64,000 nucleotides of DNA from NCBI GenBank assembly GCA_905250025.1, contig CAJNOJ010000184.1, forward strand, positions 62,001 to 126,000, written 5' to 3'. The notes beneath the pieces are model-generated. The model searched no databases. It was not told the DNA's origin and saw only the letters and a list, made by a program, of their open reading frames with translations. Shown piece after piece: positions 30,433 to 48,451 of the stretch (position 1 is the stretch's first letter; each line of letters begins with the position of its first letter). The position numbers and the translations under genes are program-made. Origin of the DNA: Adineta ricciae (Eukaryota > Rotifera > Eurotatoria > Adinetida > Adinetidae).

Positions 30433-30968
30433 TCAAATTTCTTTTGTTGTATAAGCTTGACATTCAATAGCAACAGTCGCATTGAATGGTAATTTAACTA
30501 CGCCGATTGATGATCGAGCAGGATAAAAGTCCGATGAAGGAAACCATTTCGAATAGATTTCATTGACAATTTGATAATCTCGATCAATATTCGTTAGTAT
30601 AATCAGACAGTGTGTTAATTGTTTAACCGATGAACCAGCAGCGATTAATACTGCTTCTAGATTTCGCAAGACTTGATATGTTTGGTTACGAACATCGCCG
30701 GGAACCATCTGACCGGTTTTGGGATCGATGGCTATTTGACCAGTTAGATATAACATGTAATTGATTTGTATGGCTTGATTGAATGGAGCGACAGGAGCTG
30801 GTGCATTCTAAAAGAAGAAAATTGGTCGTGCGATAGATGTATGGAAGGTCTTACTGGGGTATTGATGACTTTTCTTTTCACTTCATAGTCTTTACCTTCA
30901 ATAATTGGTTTCGCGTGAGTAAAAGTAATAAGACAGAAGAAGAGAGCTAACAGTGCGACTTTTATCAT
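30433..30968 (-). CDS. Secreted RidA/YjgF/UK114-family protein
   Basis: About 162 aa from two exons (30968-30855, 30807-30433). The family hydrolyses reactive enamine/imine intermediates released by PLP enzymes. The conserved core is present: NAPAPVAPFNQAI, LYLTGQIAIDPKTGQMV, TYQVLRNLEAVLIAAGSS and FYPARSSIGVVKLPFNATVAIECQA, whose Arg is the catalytic guanidinium position. Unusually, a clear signal peptide (MIKVALLALFFCLITFTHA) and a 19-residue linker precede the domain, encoded on their own exon. This would send a normally cytosolic or mitochondrial enzyme to the secretory pathway. Either exon shuffling added the leader or the protein has a new extracellular role. Confidence 0.88.
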
Positions 30969-31257
30969 GGTTTACAGAGTGAATAGATAAAAAGTAAAAC
31001 TACTGAGACAATCTGCATTTATTTACTCTATTAAATGAATATTAAATAGTGACATCTCTTTCAAACAAAAGTCATACGATAGTTCGATACTGAATAACAA
31101 CTTTTTAACATTTGTGAAGAAAGAATATTCCAAACTACTTCACCAGTGTGAAAATTATCATCTTGCACAATTCATTGAGTTGTAATAAATACTCTACACA
31201 AAATGCATATCTCTTGTATTTTCACTCCAAAATATTCATCAGTAATTATACATAATC

Positions 31258-31750
31258 ATGAGTCAAAACATTGTTTATTGCTTAGTTGTTCGTGATATTG
31301 CGATATCAATGGGTGAAAACGCGATCAAAACTGATTTAATGAACAGATATACCGGTGTTGACAATGTACGACGATTGTTTTTCGACGAGAATCATCAGTT
31401 GCCAAAGAGTTCGATTGAAGTCGATTTTACCTCGGCTACTGATGCTCGAAAGATTCTCCAAGACGGTCATATTATTATCAATGATATTTGTCGTCGAGTT
31501 TATGCAAAGACAAAATTGATTTATGGACAATCGTTTTATCGAACAGCACCGTCGGAAAATCGAGAAGAGATAATAACAAAACCAATAAGTGAACAAGATA
31601 TTTTAAATAGATTTGAACAGCAGAAAAAGTATGTTTTCTTTTCGAAAGAGTAGAATTCATAATCTAGAACTAATTCACTTATTTAGACATTTATTGCATG
31701 TAATGAATTCTTTAGAAGCAAAATTAAACAATGTGATTGATGTTCAATGA
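31258..31750 (+). CDS. Small RRM-like domain protein, LINE ORF1-like
   Basis: About 144 aa from two exons (31258-31628, 31687-31750). The N-terminal two thirds have an RRM-like beta-alpha-beta pattern. NIVYCLVVRDIAISMGENAI leads to LMNRYTGVDNVRRLFF, then SSIEVDFTSATDARKILQDGHIIINDICRRVYA. The strand-helix pair (VDFTS.....KIL..GHI.I) closely resembles the non-canonical RRM seen in Gag-like ORF1 proteins of LINE retrotransposons and in multi-copy bdelloid proteins I recall. The C-terminus is a short coiled coil (LNRFEQQKKHLLHVMNSLEAKLNNVI). No zinc knuckle or reverse transcriptase lies nearby. It could be an exapted ORF1 domain or a small RNA-binding protein. Assignment is from pattern and memory. 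Confidence 0.6.
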
Positions 31751-32192
31751 AGAATTCAAACGAACTTTGTACTTTCTATGAAAATCCCAAAAAAAGTTCA
31801 TTGTCCTATTCACTGTATTGACATATGTATAAGAATAACAATCATCTTGTTTCCTATAACCTGAATTTTTAAATAAATGTTTTTCTTAATTTACACGCTG
31901 GTTTATTTATTCACTTGAAACCATTTTTTTCTCCCATTGATCAATAAATCGAGTGAAACTTTTTTTTACTTTTTTTTTCCAGCCGACATGTAAAAAGATC
32001 GATTTTATGAACCAGGCAACCGATCATAAACAAACAAAGACGTGAAACAGCCAATGCGTACCTCGTCTGTTCTGTTAAGCAGAATCTTCACAAAAGTAAT
32101 AAGTACATACATAAAAAAAAAGGAGAAAAAATCCATTCAGTTGCTTGCTCCCGTTAGTTGTAGACGAATAAATCGATTCAAAGAATATTTCC

Positions 32193-33653
32193 ATGTACAA
32201 AAAAGATTATCAAAACGGATTAATGAATTCTCTGCATTCAAAACATGGAAATACATTTTTGGAAGATGATATAAAAGTTCATTTGATGAAATCCGAAGGA
32301 TTTTATCAAAATACAATCGATGATGATTATGAAGTCGAAGAAGAAGGTTTTACGGATCTTCGAATATGCGAAGATCCGGTTGATTCTGATTCAGGTAGGA
32401 ATAGATCATGGTAAAGTGATGCTCTATCTTTTCATCATAGAACTATCTCGATCAAGTTCACCAGTTATGATTGGAGATGATCAACCGAAAAAGATTTCTT
32501 GTTCATCATTTTCAGAACAGAGTCAGTCAGAAACGGATGTATGTGTTGTAATTGTATCGAGACGTGTGAACATTTTGTTTGATTCTTTAGTCAGCCGACT
32601 CGTTCAAATCATCATACTTCAAATCATATGATGAATTATTGGATTTGATCTATCAAGATCCGTATAGATTCATATGCAAACCTGTTTCTAAAGACATGAC
32701 GAAATACTTACATTGCCGATTGTTACGTGAGAAATCACTGATGTCTGAAATCTATTATCTTCAAGTAGAATTTGGCAACGATGACGAACCAGTAATGGAT
32801 CTTTTGCTAATGTTTCTATTTACACCGATAGTTTTTAGATCACTTTACTAACAGCAGAAAAGGGAAGAAAATCACTTGGTCAATCTCAGTATACCATCTC
32901 GTTAGATTCAAGTTTCGCTTGTGATCTCTGCCCTGCTGAATTAGTAGCAAACAATGTGACTGGAACAGAGTATATACTCTATACATACAGCGAAGATCAA
33001 CGTCAAGAACAAGCAGCTATTCTATATGTATGAAATCTAATTTCGTTCTTGTTGTTTTTCAGTTATAGAAGTTAATTGTTGTTTTTTGCATGTTTAGGAA
33101 AGTAATTTTCTTGGTTTAAAGGGACCAAGAAAGGCGAATGTAATTCTCCCAAAGTTCGATAATCAAATGCAACCATTATTTGTATGAATCGATCGATCGT
33201 TTGAAATCCATTGAGATTTATTTTTAGAATAAGAATGAAATTGATGAATTCTGTGTCGACGATTCAGATGATGACTTTCTTCATTTATATAACACAGCAC
33301 CAAGTTGGAATCCACGTATGTTTCAGCTATAAATTATTAATTTGTAATCATTCTTTTCTTTTAGTATCTGGTGCTTATACAATTCATTTCGAAGGAATAA
33401 ATCGTATAACAATTCCGTCAGTAAAAAACTTTCAAATGTTCGCTTTAGATAAGAATAGTAAGAAGATGTGAATGTGCTTGAAAATGAATGATCTCTTTGC
33501 TTTTTCTATCATTTAGATCAAGAGCAAACTGTAATGGAATTCGGTCGAATGACTGACACGATCTTTTCGTGCGATTTCCGATATCCACTTTCATTCATAC
33601 AAGCATTCAGTATTGGTCTAACGGCATTTGAAACGCGAATTTTTCGAGAATGA
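32193..33653 (+). CDS. Tubby-like protein
   Basis: About 363 aa from eight exons: 32193-32394, 32441-32538, 32591-32791, 32839-33027, 33098-33181, 33228-33315, 33365-33457 and 33517-33653; phases agree throughout. An acidic low-complexity N-terminus (YEVEEEGFTDLRICED) and a Ser-rich linker lead into the C-terminal tubby domain. Recognisable blocks are LHCRLLREKSLM, SQYTISLDS, NVTGTEYILY, ESNFLGLKGPRKANVILP, LHLYNTAPSWN, TIPSVKNFQMFALD and TVMEFGRMTDTIFSCDFRYPLSFIQAFSIGL. These match the helix-in-barrel fold that binds PI(4,5)P2. Tubby/TULP proteins link phosphoinositides to IFT-A and move membrane receptors into cilia. The final helix (LTAFETRIFRE) is complete. Which TULP paralogue it represents cannot be told. 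Confidence 0.94.
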
Positions 33654-33828
33654 ACAATTGATACAAACATTAGAAATATCTTCTTTTTTGTATTGTAAAC
33701 AATACACTTTCAAAATTGCATTGCAATTGTACTTTAACAAACGCTAGTGATTCAATAAATGATACAGCTAATTAAATCTCGAGAAATTTTATTTGTATAA
33801 GAATATATGTTCGTTAGTTTCGAGTTTG

Positions 33829-35088
33829 TTATTTGAAATGAACGTTTTTAGGAGTAAGCTTTTCAACAGTCTTCTCCAGTATTGTTTGTATTCGTGGAAA
33901 AGTTATAATGTAAGGGTCAAGTTGATTCATAACGAATGCAAATGAAAGATTCTTAGATGGAAAAGCAAGACCAATGCTACCACCAGCTCCTGTATGCAAT
34001 TATTCATATGCAAAAGAAAGTTTCAAATGGAAACCATCTGTTCAAGGTTTCTTACCTGAATGACCAAATGTGTCGGGTCCCAAGATTGTAAATAGGGAAC
34101 TGTATAGCATAAAACCCATAGTAAATGGTGCACTGATATTCGATAAAATGTTCAATTCCTCTCCTTGCATAGGTAACTTGAGAGCTTGTTTTAATATATC
34201 GGGATTTAACAATCGTTTTTGCTGTCCGTTATCTAAATCAGTCATGAGTGATGCATAGAGTCGAGCTAATGATCGAGCATTTGTGATGCCATTCGCTGCT
34301 GGTATTTCAGTAGCATGCACTTGAGGAGAATTGAACAAAGCAAACGTTGCTTGTACTGTTTCATTGAATGTTTGAAGACTTTCTTTACTGAAGGTCAGTG
34401 GAGACACCCGATATTCTTGTTCTGATGGTAAACCAATATAGAATTCCAGATTCAATGGACGAGCTAGTTCATCTTGAATAAATTGCCCAACTGATCGTTT
34501 CTTTGGATCGACACGTCGTATAAGTTCACCAGCCAACCATCCATAGGTAAGTGCATGGTAACTAGAAGACGATCCAGGAGGCCATAGAGGTGCTGAATTT
34601 TCCAATTGATGAATAACTGCTGTCCAGTTAAACATGATCTCTATTGGAGATGGATCCGTCGGTAGACCTGCCCGATGTGATAGTATGTCAGCAACGGTTG
34701 TGTTGTCTTTGCCATATTTTCCATATTCAGGCCAATATTTAGTTACTAGATCAGAATAACTTAGTAAACCTCGTTGAACGCACAATGCAGCAGCGATTGC
34801 AACAACGCCTTTTGAACTTGAAAACACTATTTGTAATGTATTATTATCATATCGTTTTGTATATGAACGGTCAAACCAACCGCCCCACAAATCTACAACT
34901 AATTCACCTTGATGATATATAGCTAATTGAGCGCCTAAATCGCGCTCTTTAATAAAATTCTCTTTGAATAAATCACGAACAAATTCCCAACCATTGCCGA
35001 CACTTCCATCGATATCATAATTAATTTCATTAGAATAGGAAAGCTGTACGAATAAAACGAGAAGAATAACAATCCAATAATAAAACAT
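33829..35088 (-). CDS. Secreted beta-lactamase-fold serine hydrolase (class C/EstB-like)
   Basis: About 397 aa from two exons (35088-34056, 33989-33829). I chose the ATG at 35088 because it starts a good signal peptide (MFYYWIVILLVLFVQLSYS). An upstream in-frame ATG at 35178 would add 30 unusual residues. Catalytic motifs are SSSKG (SxxK) near residue 90, YHALTYGW (the YxN-type tyrosine motif with Ala in place of Asn), and HSGAGGS spanning the intron, matching HxG. The family includes esterase EstB, class C beta-lactamases and nematode LACT proteins. These cleave esters or amides; antibiotic resistance should not be assumed. Related genes occur in other invertebrates, so lateral origin is possible but less clear than for BrkB. 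Confidence 0.87.
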
Positions 35089-35518
35089 GTCACTTGATTC
35101 TAAACAACAACTGAATGCAAATGAAGTACAGAAGAAGAAGAAGAAGAAAAACAAGAGATTAAACCGATAATCATCCAAAGATCAATTTTGAATAGACCGA
35201 ATAAATATCAGAAAAAATGCAATTAGATCAAAGGCAAAGGTTTTAGGGTAAGGGTGAAGGTGTGTGATCTACTTATGATAAAGATCAGGTAATATCGCAT
35301 ATGGTTAAGTGATATGTATTTTTCTTAAATATATTTTCGTATATCTATTTCATACACCCAGAATCAAATACAATCCATCACGAGAAAAAAAAGCGAAAAA
35401 TAACAATCAACGAGAACAAAATACATACAACATGCAATAAGAAAGAACAAAGAAAACAGCACCGGTGTATACAAGAAAATCTCTATCTGACGACATTGGT
35501 TTTACTGAAGTGATCTTC
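35089..35518. other. Gap, no gene seen
   Basis: AT-rich region between the start of the serine hydrolase and the stop of the cyclin. It contains GAA/AAG-rich tracts near 35132-35150 and 35385-35455. No ORF or repeat element is supported. Confidence 0.4.
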
Positions 35519-37692
35519 TTAATAGGGTTGTTGTGCAGGATTCAAACTGTACCGGAAACGTTTCATTGGTGGAGCCGGTGGTTCACCGTATCTTTTATTA
35601 TGAAGATTCATGGTATCTACTGGCGGATGATAGAAAAGAGGCGTTTGCTGTTGAGGATAATATGATGGATATGATTGATGATACTGTTGAAGATGTGCTG
35701 GATGAAAGACGTGTTTTGTAGAAGATGGAGAAGGATAAGTAAGGATTGGTCCAGAGAATCGTGAATGTTGACGCGATCCAATAGAATTGTAATAAGAATT
35801 TGAAGACATCAATGTTGGAATTGGTTTCGCTGATGGTTGAGGTATTGAAGTATTATTGGAATCTAACAGAAAGAGAAAACAAAATGAAGAATATTTTTAT
35901 GATTAAGAATTTCAATACGATAAGGTCCAAGAAAATTAGTCGAATTCGGTTGTGGTGATTGAAATAGTGTGGTTGGTGAATACGTAGTTTGCGGTATATT
36001 TACTAAGGATGATCGATTTGGTGTGTGATGAAGAACTTCCATAGAACCTTTGTCGTAGAATTCAAATAACAATGAGAAAGTTCAAATACACAAGAATAAT
36101 ACCATGTTCATAAAAGTTCGATGGTTGTTGTGGAATAGAGGAAGTTGTACTTCGCACCGAACCACTTGTTGAGGCAACTGGATGATGTTGATACTGTTGT
36201 TGTTCACTATTCGAAAGAGAAATGATAGAGTTGGATTGTTCACCATCTATAAATGTAAAAATAAAGAAGATTGATAATAAATATAAGATAGATCTGACTG
36301 GATGTTGATTTGGATTGAAAACCATTGACTTTCTATACGTGAAAGTTTATGTTTATGAATAATGGAATAAAAGAAAAACTGAGTTTACTTTTTGTTGTCG
36401 AAGTTGTTCGAAGCGTTCGTGAAATAATCGTGAACACTTTTCTTCACAGATCATATGATATTCATCCGTCAATTCTATCGAAATGTATTTATCGATTGGC
36501 ATATCAGTAAGGTTTTTTTTCTACCTTCTAGTAATTTCTCGGTGAATTCTTCGTTTAGTAAATGAAACCATTGACTTCCATCGGTGTTATCAGGTACCTA
36601 AGTGAATGAAAGAAGTTGTGAACTTGCTTTACATTGAATTACTAACAGTGAATTGCGATAAGTTGAGAGCGAAATGAAGAGCAAAACAGGCAATTAAATT
36701 TGTGGTATATTTCATAGAGAAACGAGTGAAAAAAGTACTAAAATCAATGTTTGAAAGAGTATTGGAAGAAGAGATTTATTATCATACGATTTCGTTGCGA
36801 TTTCATATGCTTTTTGTGAAATTTCAATTGGCACTAAAAATAAAACAATAGAAACAAAAAAAAACGAATCTTTTTTAAACTTACATGACAATGTTTGAGC
36901 TATTTGATTGATGATCACATAGGGTTGATCGACATTGAGACAAAAGCCGAGAGTGGACAAGAGCATATTTTCATAATCAATGATCTGTTGACTATAAGTT
37001 GACAAGATCTATGAAAACAAGAATAACAATATGAATTATATTCACAACGGAAAACGATTTCGTGTTCACTAACTTCCGGTGTAATATTTTCTTGTACGAT
37101 GGGTGCCAATGATGGTGACAAAGAATCTTGAACGACTAGATGATTGTTTGGATTCAGAATTTGACATAAGTATCGAGTAAATTCATTTAATGGTCGTGGA
37201 ATTTCATTTACTTTACAAGCTAGAAAAAGACATGCTGCTGCTACTATCTAAAATCAACAATTTCCAAAAGTTTTTATTCATTCGGCACCAACTACTGCTT
37301 CTTACTTTCTTCATACATTGTTGAAAAGGATGTAGCATAAAGAATCGATGCATATAAACCACACCAGTATAAACACACGTAAATGATCTATACACAAACG
37401 AAACTTTAAGATTAAATTCATACATTCCTTGGATTACCTACACATTAATATGTGCAGCCAATTCATAGATAAGCAAAGCTAATTCTTGTCGTTGGATAAG
37501 TTCATCATCGTTACTCAATGGTTGAATAGGAAATGTTGTTAATCTCTCTACTGTACAACTTGGTAAATGGTCAAATTTGGATGGTGGAAAACGCCAGATA
37601 AATTTTGCTTTTGAAGTAGAACATTTGGATACTGATGAGTGTGAACGAACTAATGACTTAAATGAATTCTTTGAGGAGATTACAGACGACAT
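35519..37692 (-). CDS. CCNT: Cyclin T/K-type transcriptional cyclin
   Basis: Regulatory partner of CDK9 (P-TEFb) or CDK12/13, promoting RNA polymerase II elongation in the nucleus. About 12 exons. Well-supported ones: 37692-37442, 37387-37306, 37247-37074, 37008-36885, 36833-36788, 36737-36647, 36597-36525 and 36474-36389. The first cyclin box shows FPIQPLSNDDELIQRQ, VYTGVVYMHRFFMLHPFQ and VAAACLFLACKVNEIPRPL, then YENMLLSTLGFCLNVDQPY. The second box gives AYEIATK, FSMKYTTNLIACFALHFAL and a DGSQWFHLL turn that aligns with cyclin T's GKHWWEYV. The C-terminal third is low complexity, rich in Gln, His, Tyr, Ser and Pro (HLQQYHQSYPSYYPQQQ). His-rich tails occur in cyclin T and drive condensate formation. 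T is favoured over K but not proven. Confidence 0.88.
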
Positions 37693-38075
37693 ATATCAAC
37701 AAACGAAAACAGATAAACGAAGAGATTTCGAGGAATATCATTCAATTTCATTATTCCAATCAAATGATTTTTCTTTCTCATGTTTCTTTCACCCTCGAAG
37801 AGGTCACTACAGTCCCGATCGTTTTTCTCAAGAACAAATCTTCCATCGAATATAAATCGCTGGTTTTCTTCGTTTATAACATAATTCGAAAGAAAAACAA
37901 AAAACATTCGAAGAAACAACAAACAGAAAGTCAAATCAGTTCGTCAAAGGGTAGTATAGCAATATGTAAAAAAAAAGAAGAAGAAGAACACAAACATCGA
38001 AAGAAATCACACACACACATACACACGAAATCAGAAAAGAGAATGATTTGTACAGTACAAAGTAGAAAATGTTCA
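37693..38075. other. Cyclin promoter side / UNC13 3' flank
   Basis: Lies between the cyclin start and the UNC13 stop, both on the minus strand. A-rich and C-A-rich tracts (AAAGAAGAAGAAG near 37973-37987, ACACACACAC near 38011-38025) are present on the plus strand. Overlapping plus-strand ORFs (37577-37855, 37662-38132) are lysine-rich low-complexity shadows without motifs. Confidence 0.4.
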
Positions 38076-46321
<8,246 letters not shown>

Positions 46322-47333
46322 CTTTACAAAAAACATCGAGAAGAAGAAGAAGAAGAAAAAGAAACATATCAGGATAGAACTTGTGTTATTCTTTTCTTTT
46401 CTTTCTCCTTTCTTTCTTTCTCTTTTTCATCTTGTTAGGAGGACATCGGTAATGTCACGCAATAACTTCCTCTGGCTACTAGTACAAGAAAATCGCGTTG
46501 AGAAAAAGAGGAAAATCGACAAGGCAGATAAAAACACACTTAGTCTATTAAATGAGCAACGCAACAGTAGAAATAAACGTCAATGTCGAGAGATAACGAG
46601 CGACAGTCACAGAATGAGAGGTGTCAAACACAACAGATAAGTAGACTAGACACAAATATAACTTTTTTTGTTTTCATGAGTACTCATTTGTTGATTGTTT
46701 TTACTTGACTTATTTCCGAGAAAATTAAAGAAACTAATTCAATAGACTCTTTGAAATGCGATCAACTAGAATTCTGTCCAGGTTGACTTCCGGTAAAATA
46801 GAAAAGAAGCAATACAGTTCACATATCATTTGATTTGAAAACGAAAGAGTTGTATTTAAGTTTGAAGACTTTTATATTTGTTGGTCAACAAGATATAATT
46901 TTATGGTCTCGAATATTAATCAGCAAAGATAAAAATGAAGTTTTTCTTGAGCTTCCCTGAACTAATGAGAAATATTGATGACGTCAAACATCAAAAGGAG
47001 AAAAGATCCAAAAATGTCTCTTTCTAAACGATTGATTATGATGATAATATCCAACGAACTAGAAGGGAGTTGTGTTTTCATCCGTCATAGAAAAAAGCTC
47101 GTACCTCCCGCTAAGAAGAAGAAGAAAGAATTGTGTATTTTCATTTATTTTAAGCATGAACAGATATGTTCTGTTTATTTGGATATTCTAATAGATTAAA
47201 TATATTCAAATTATGGAAATGGAACGAATATACTATAATCGAATGCTGATAAATCTTATTACTTAATTGCGAAAAAAAAACAGAAGGAACTAATGCGTTG
47301 ATGATGGGAAAACGAAGAAAATTATGTAATAAT

Positions 47334-48047
47334 CTATTCGTCGATAATGTCATACGTATCGATGATATCTTTAGTAGGAATAGATATTTGCATTGAATGA
47401 AATTGTTGACAAATGAACGAACAGATTTTGTCTTGGAAAGTTTCTAAATATAAACGGATCTTTGCCAATTTTGATAAACGCATAAAGTACAATGATGTCG
47501 ATGTATGAAATACTTGAGGTTCATATTCGATCTCCATCAAATGTGGAATTGAACAGAATGAACGACGATGTTTCGCTTTTGTTATTACACGTTCATTCAA
47601 TAGCTTCAAGTTCGAAGATGAATAAACATCTAATAGAGACAAATGTTTTGATCTTGGATTGAAAGATTTTCGTGATAAATTCATCGGAATACATTCGGAT
47701 TGACTTCGATAGAATATATGTTTTGTTCTTCTATTCACAATTGGTGTTTGACTCGTTGAATTGATGTTCGCATCCGTAATTGTCGATTGACGAGAAAGAT
47801 GTGATATGGTGCCTGCTTGCGATGTCATATCGAATTCCAGGAAATGGTGACGTAAGATTTCAGCCATTTCATTGATATCATAGGCTGACATTGCATCTGA
47901 TTCTGGCAAGTGTCGATCAAAATCAGACTCATCCCATTCTAAACGTTCGTTATCAGAAGAAATATCTTCAGCATCAGATATGGTTGTTGTTGAATAATAT
48001 CGTTGAAATTTATTTGAAGAGTTCAGCTTAGACTTCATCACCTCCAT
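47334..48047 (-). CDS. Unknown 237-aa ORF upstream of UNC13
   Basis: ATG-started ORF without interruption, encoding a Ser- and acidic-rich N-terminal half (TISDAEDISSDNERLEWDESDFDRHLPESD). The basic, leucine-rich C-terminal half includes SLYFMRLSKLAKIRLYLETFQDKICSFICQQF. No known domain was recognised. Its length is well beyond what the local base composition usually allows by chance. It lies on the UNC13 strand 1 kb upstream of the first secure UNC13 exon, so it may be an alternative UNC13 N-terminal exon read through to a stop, or a separate intronless gene. I found no donor in the phase-1 position needed to join the exon at 46321. Confidence 0.4.
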   Translation of the reverse strand: MEVMKSKLNSSNKFQRYYSTTTISDAEDISSDNERLEWDESDFDRHLPESDAMSAYDINEMAEILRHHFLEFDMTSQAGTISHLSRQSTITDANINSTSQTPIVNRRTKHIFYRSQSECIPMNLSRKSFNPRSKHLSLLDVYSSSNLKLLNERVITKAKHRRSFCSIPHLMEIEYEPQVFHTSTSLYFMRLSKLAKIRLYLETFQDKICSFICQQFHSMQISIPTKDIIDTYDIIDE

Positions 48048-48451
48048 GTTTATGTATGCAGCGCAAAGAAGGAAAAGGATGTTCGAGACACTAGTGTGTC
48101 ATATTTCGATCATATAAATCAAGTGAGGAGAATAAATATTTTTCCTGTCGTAGTGTTACACAAAAATTGGAGTGGCAACAGATGTTATTTTGGAAGAATA
48201 AAGAACAACTTGCATATCGAACTGATGTTTAATAACAAGACGGGAAGAAAAAAAACTCGAGATGAAATGATCTGTGATACGTGCACATTACCTCATGTCG
48301 ATTTCAAAACAAAAATCTAATTAGTTTATAAATTGAAAAGATTTAGTAGGTAATAAAAACTCGATCTATTCCATATTAAGTAAGTAATTATTCGAAAGAA
48401 TGTCTAAATGAAATAATTAACCTATCAGTTTTACTGAGAAATTCTTGACAT

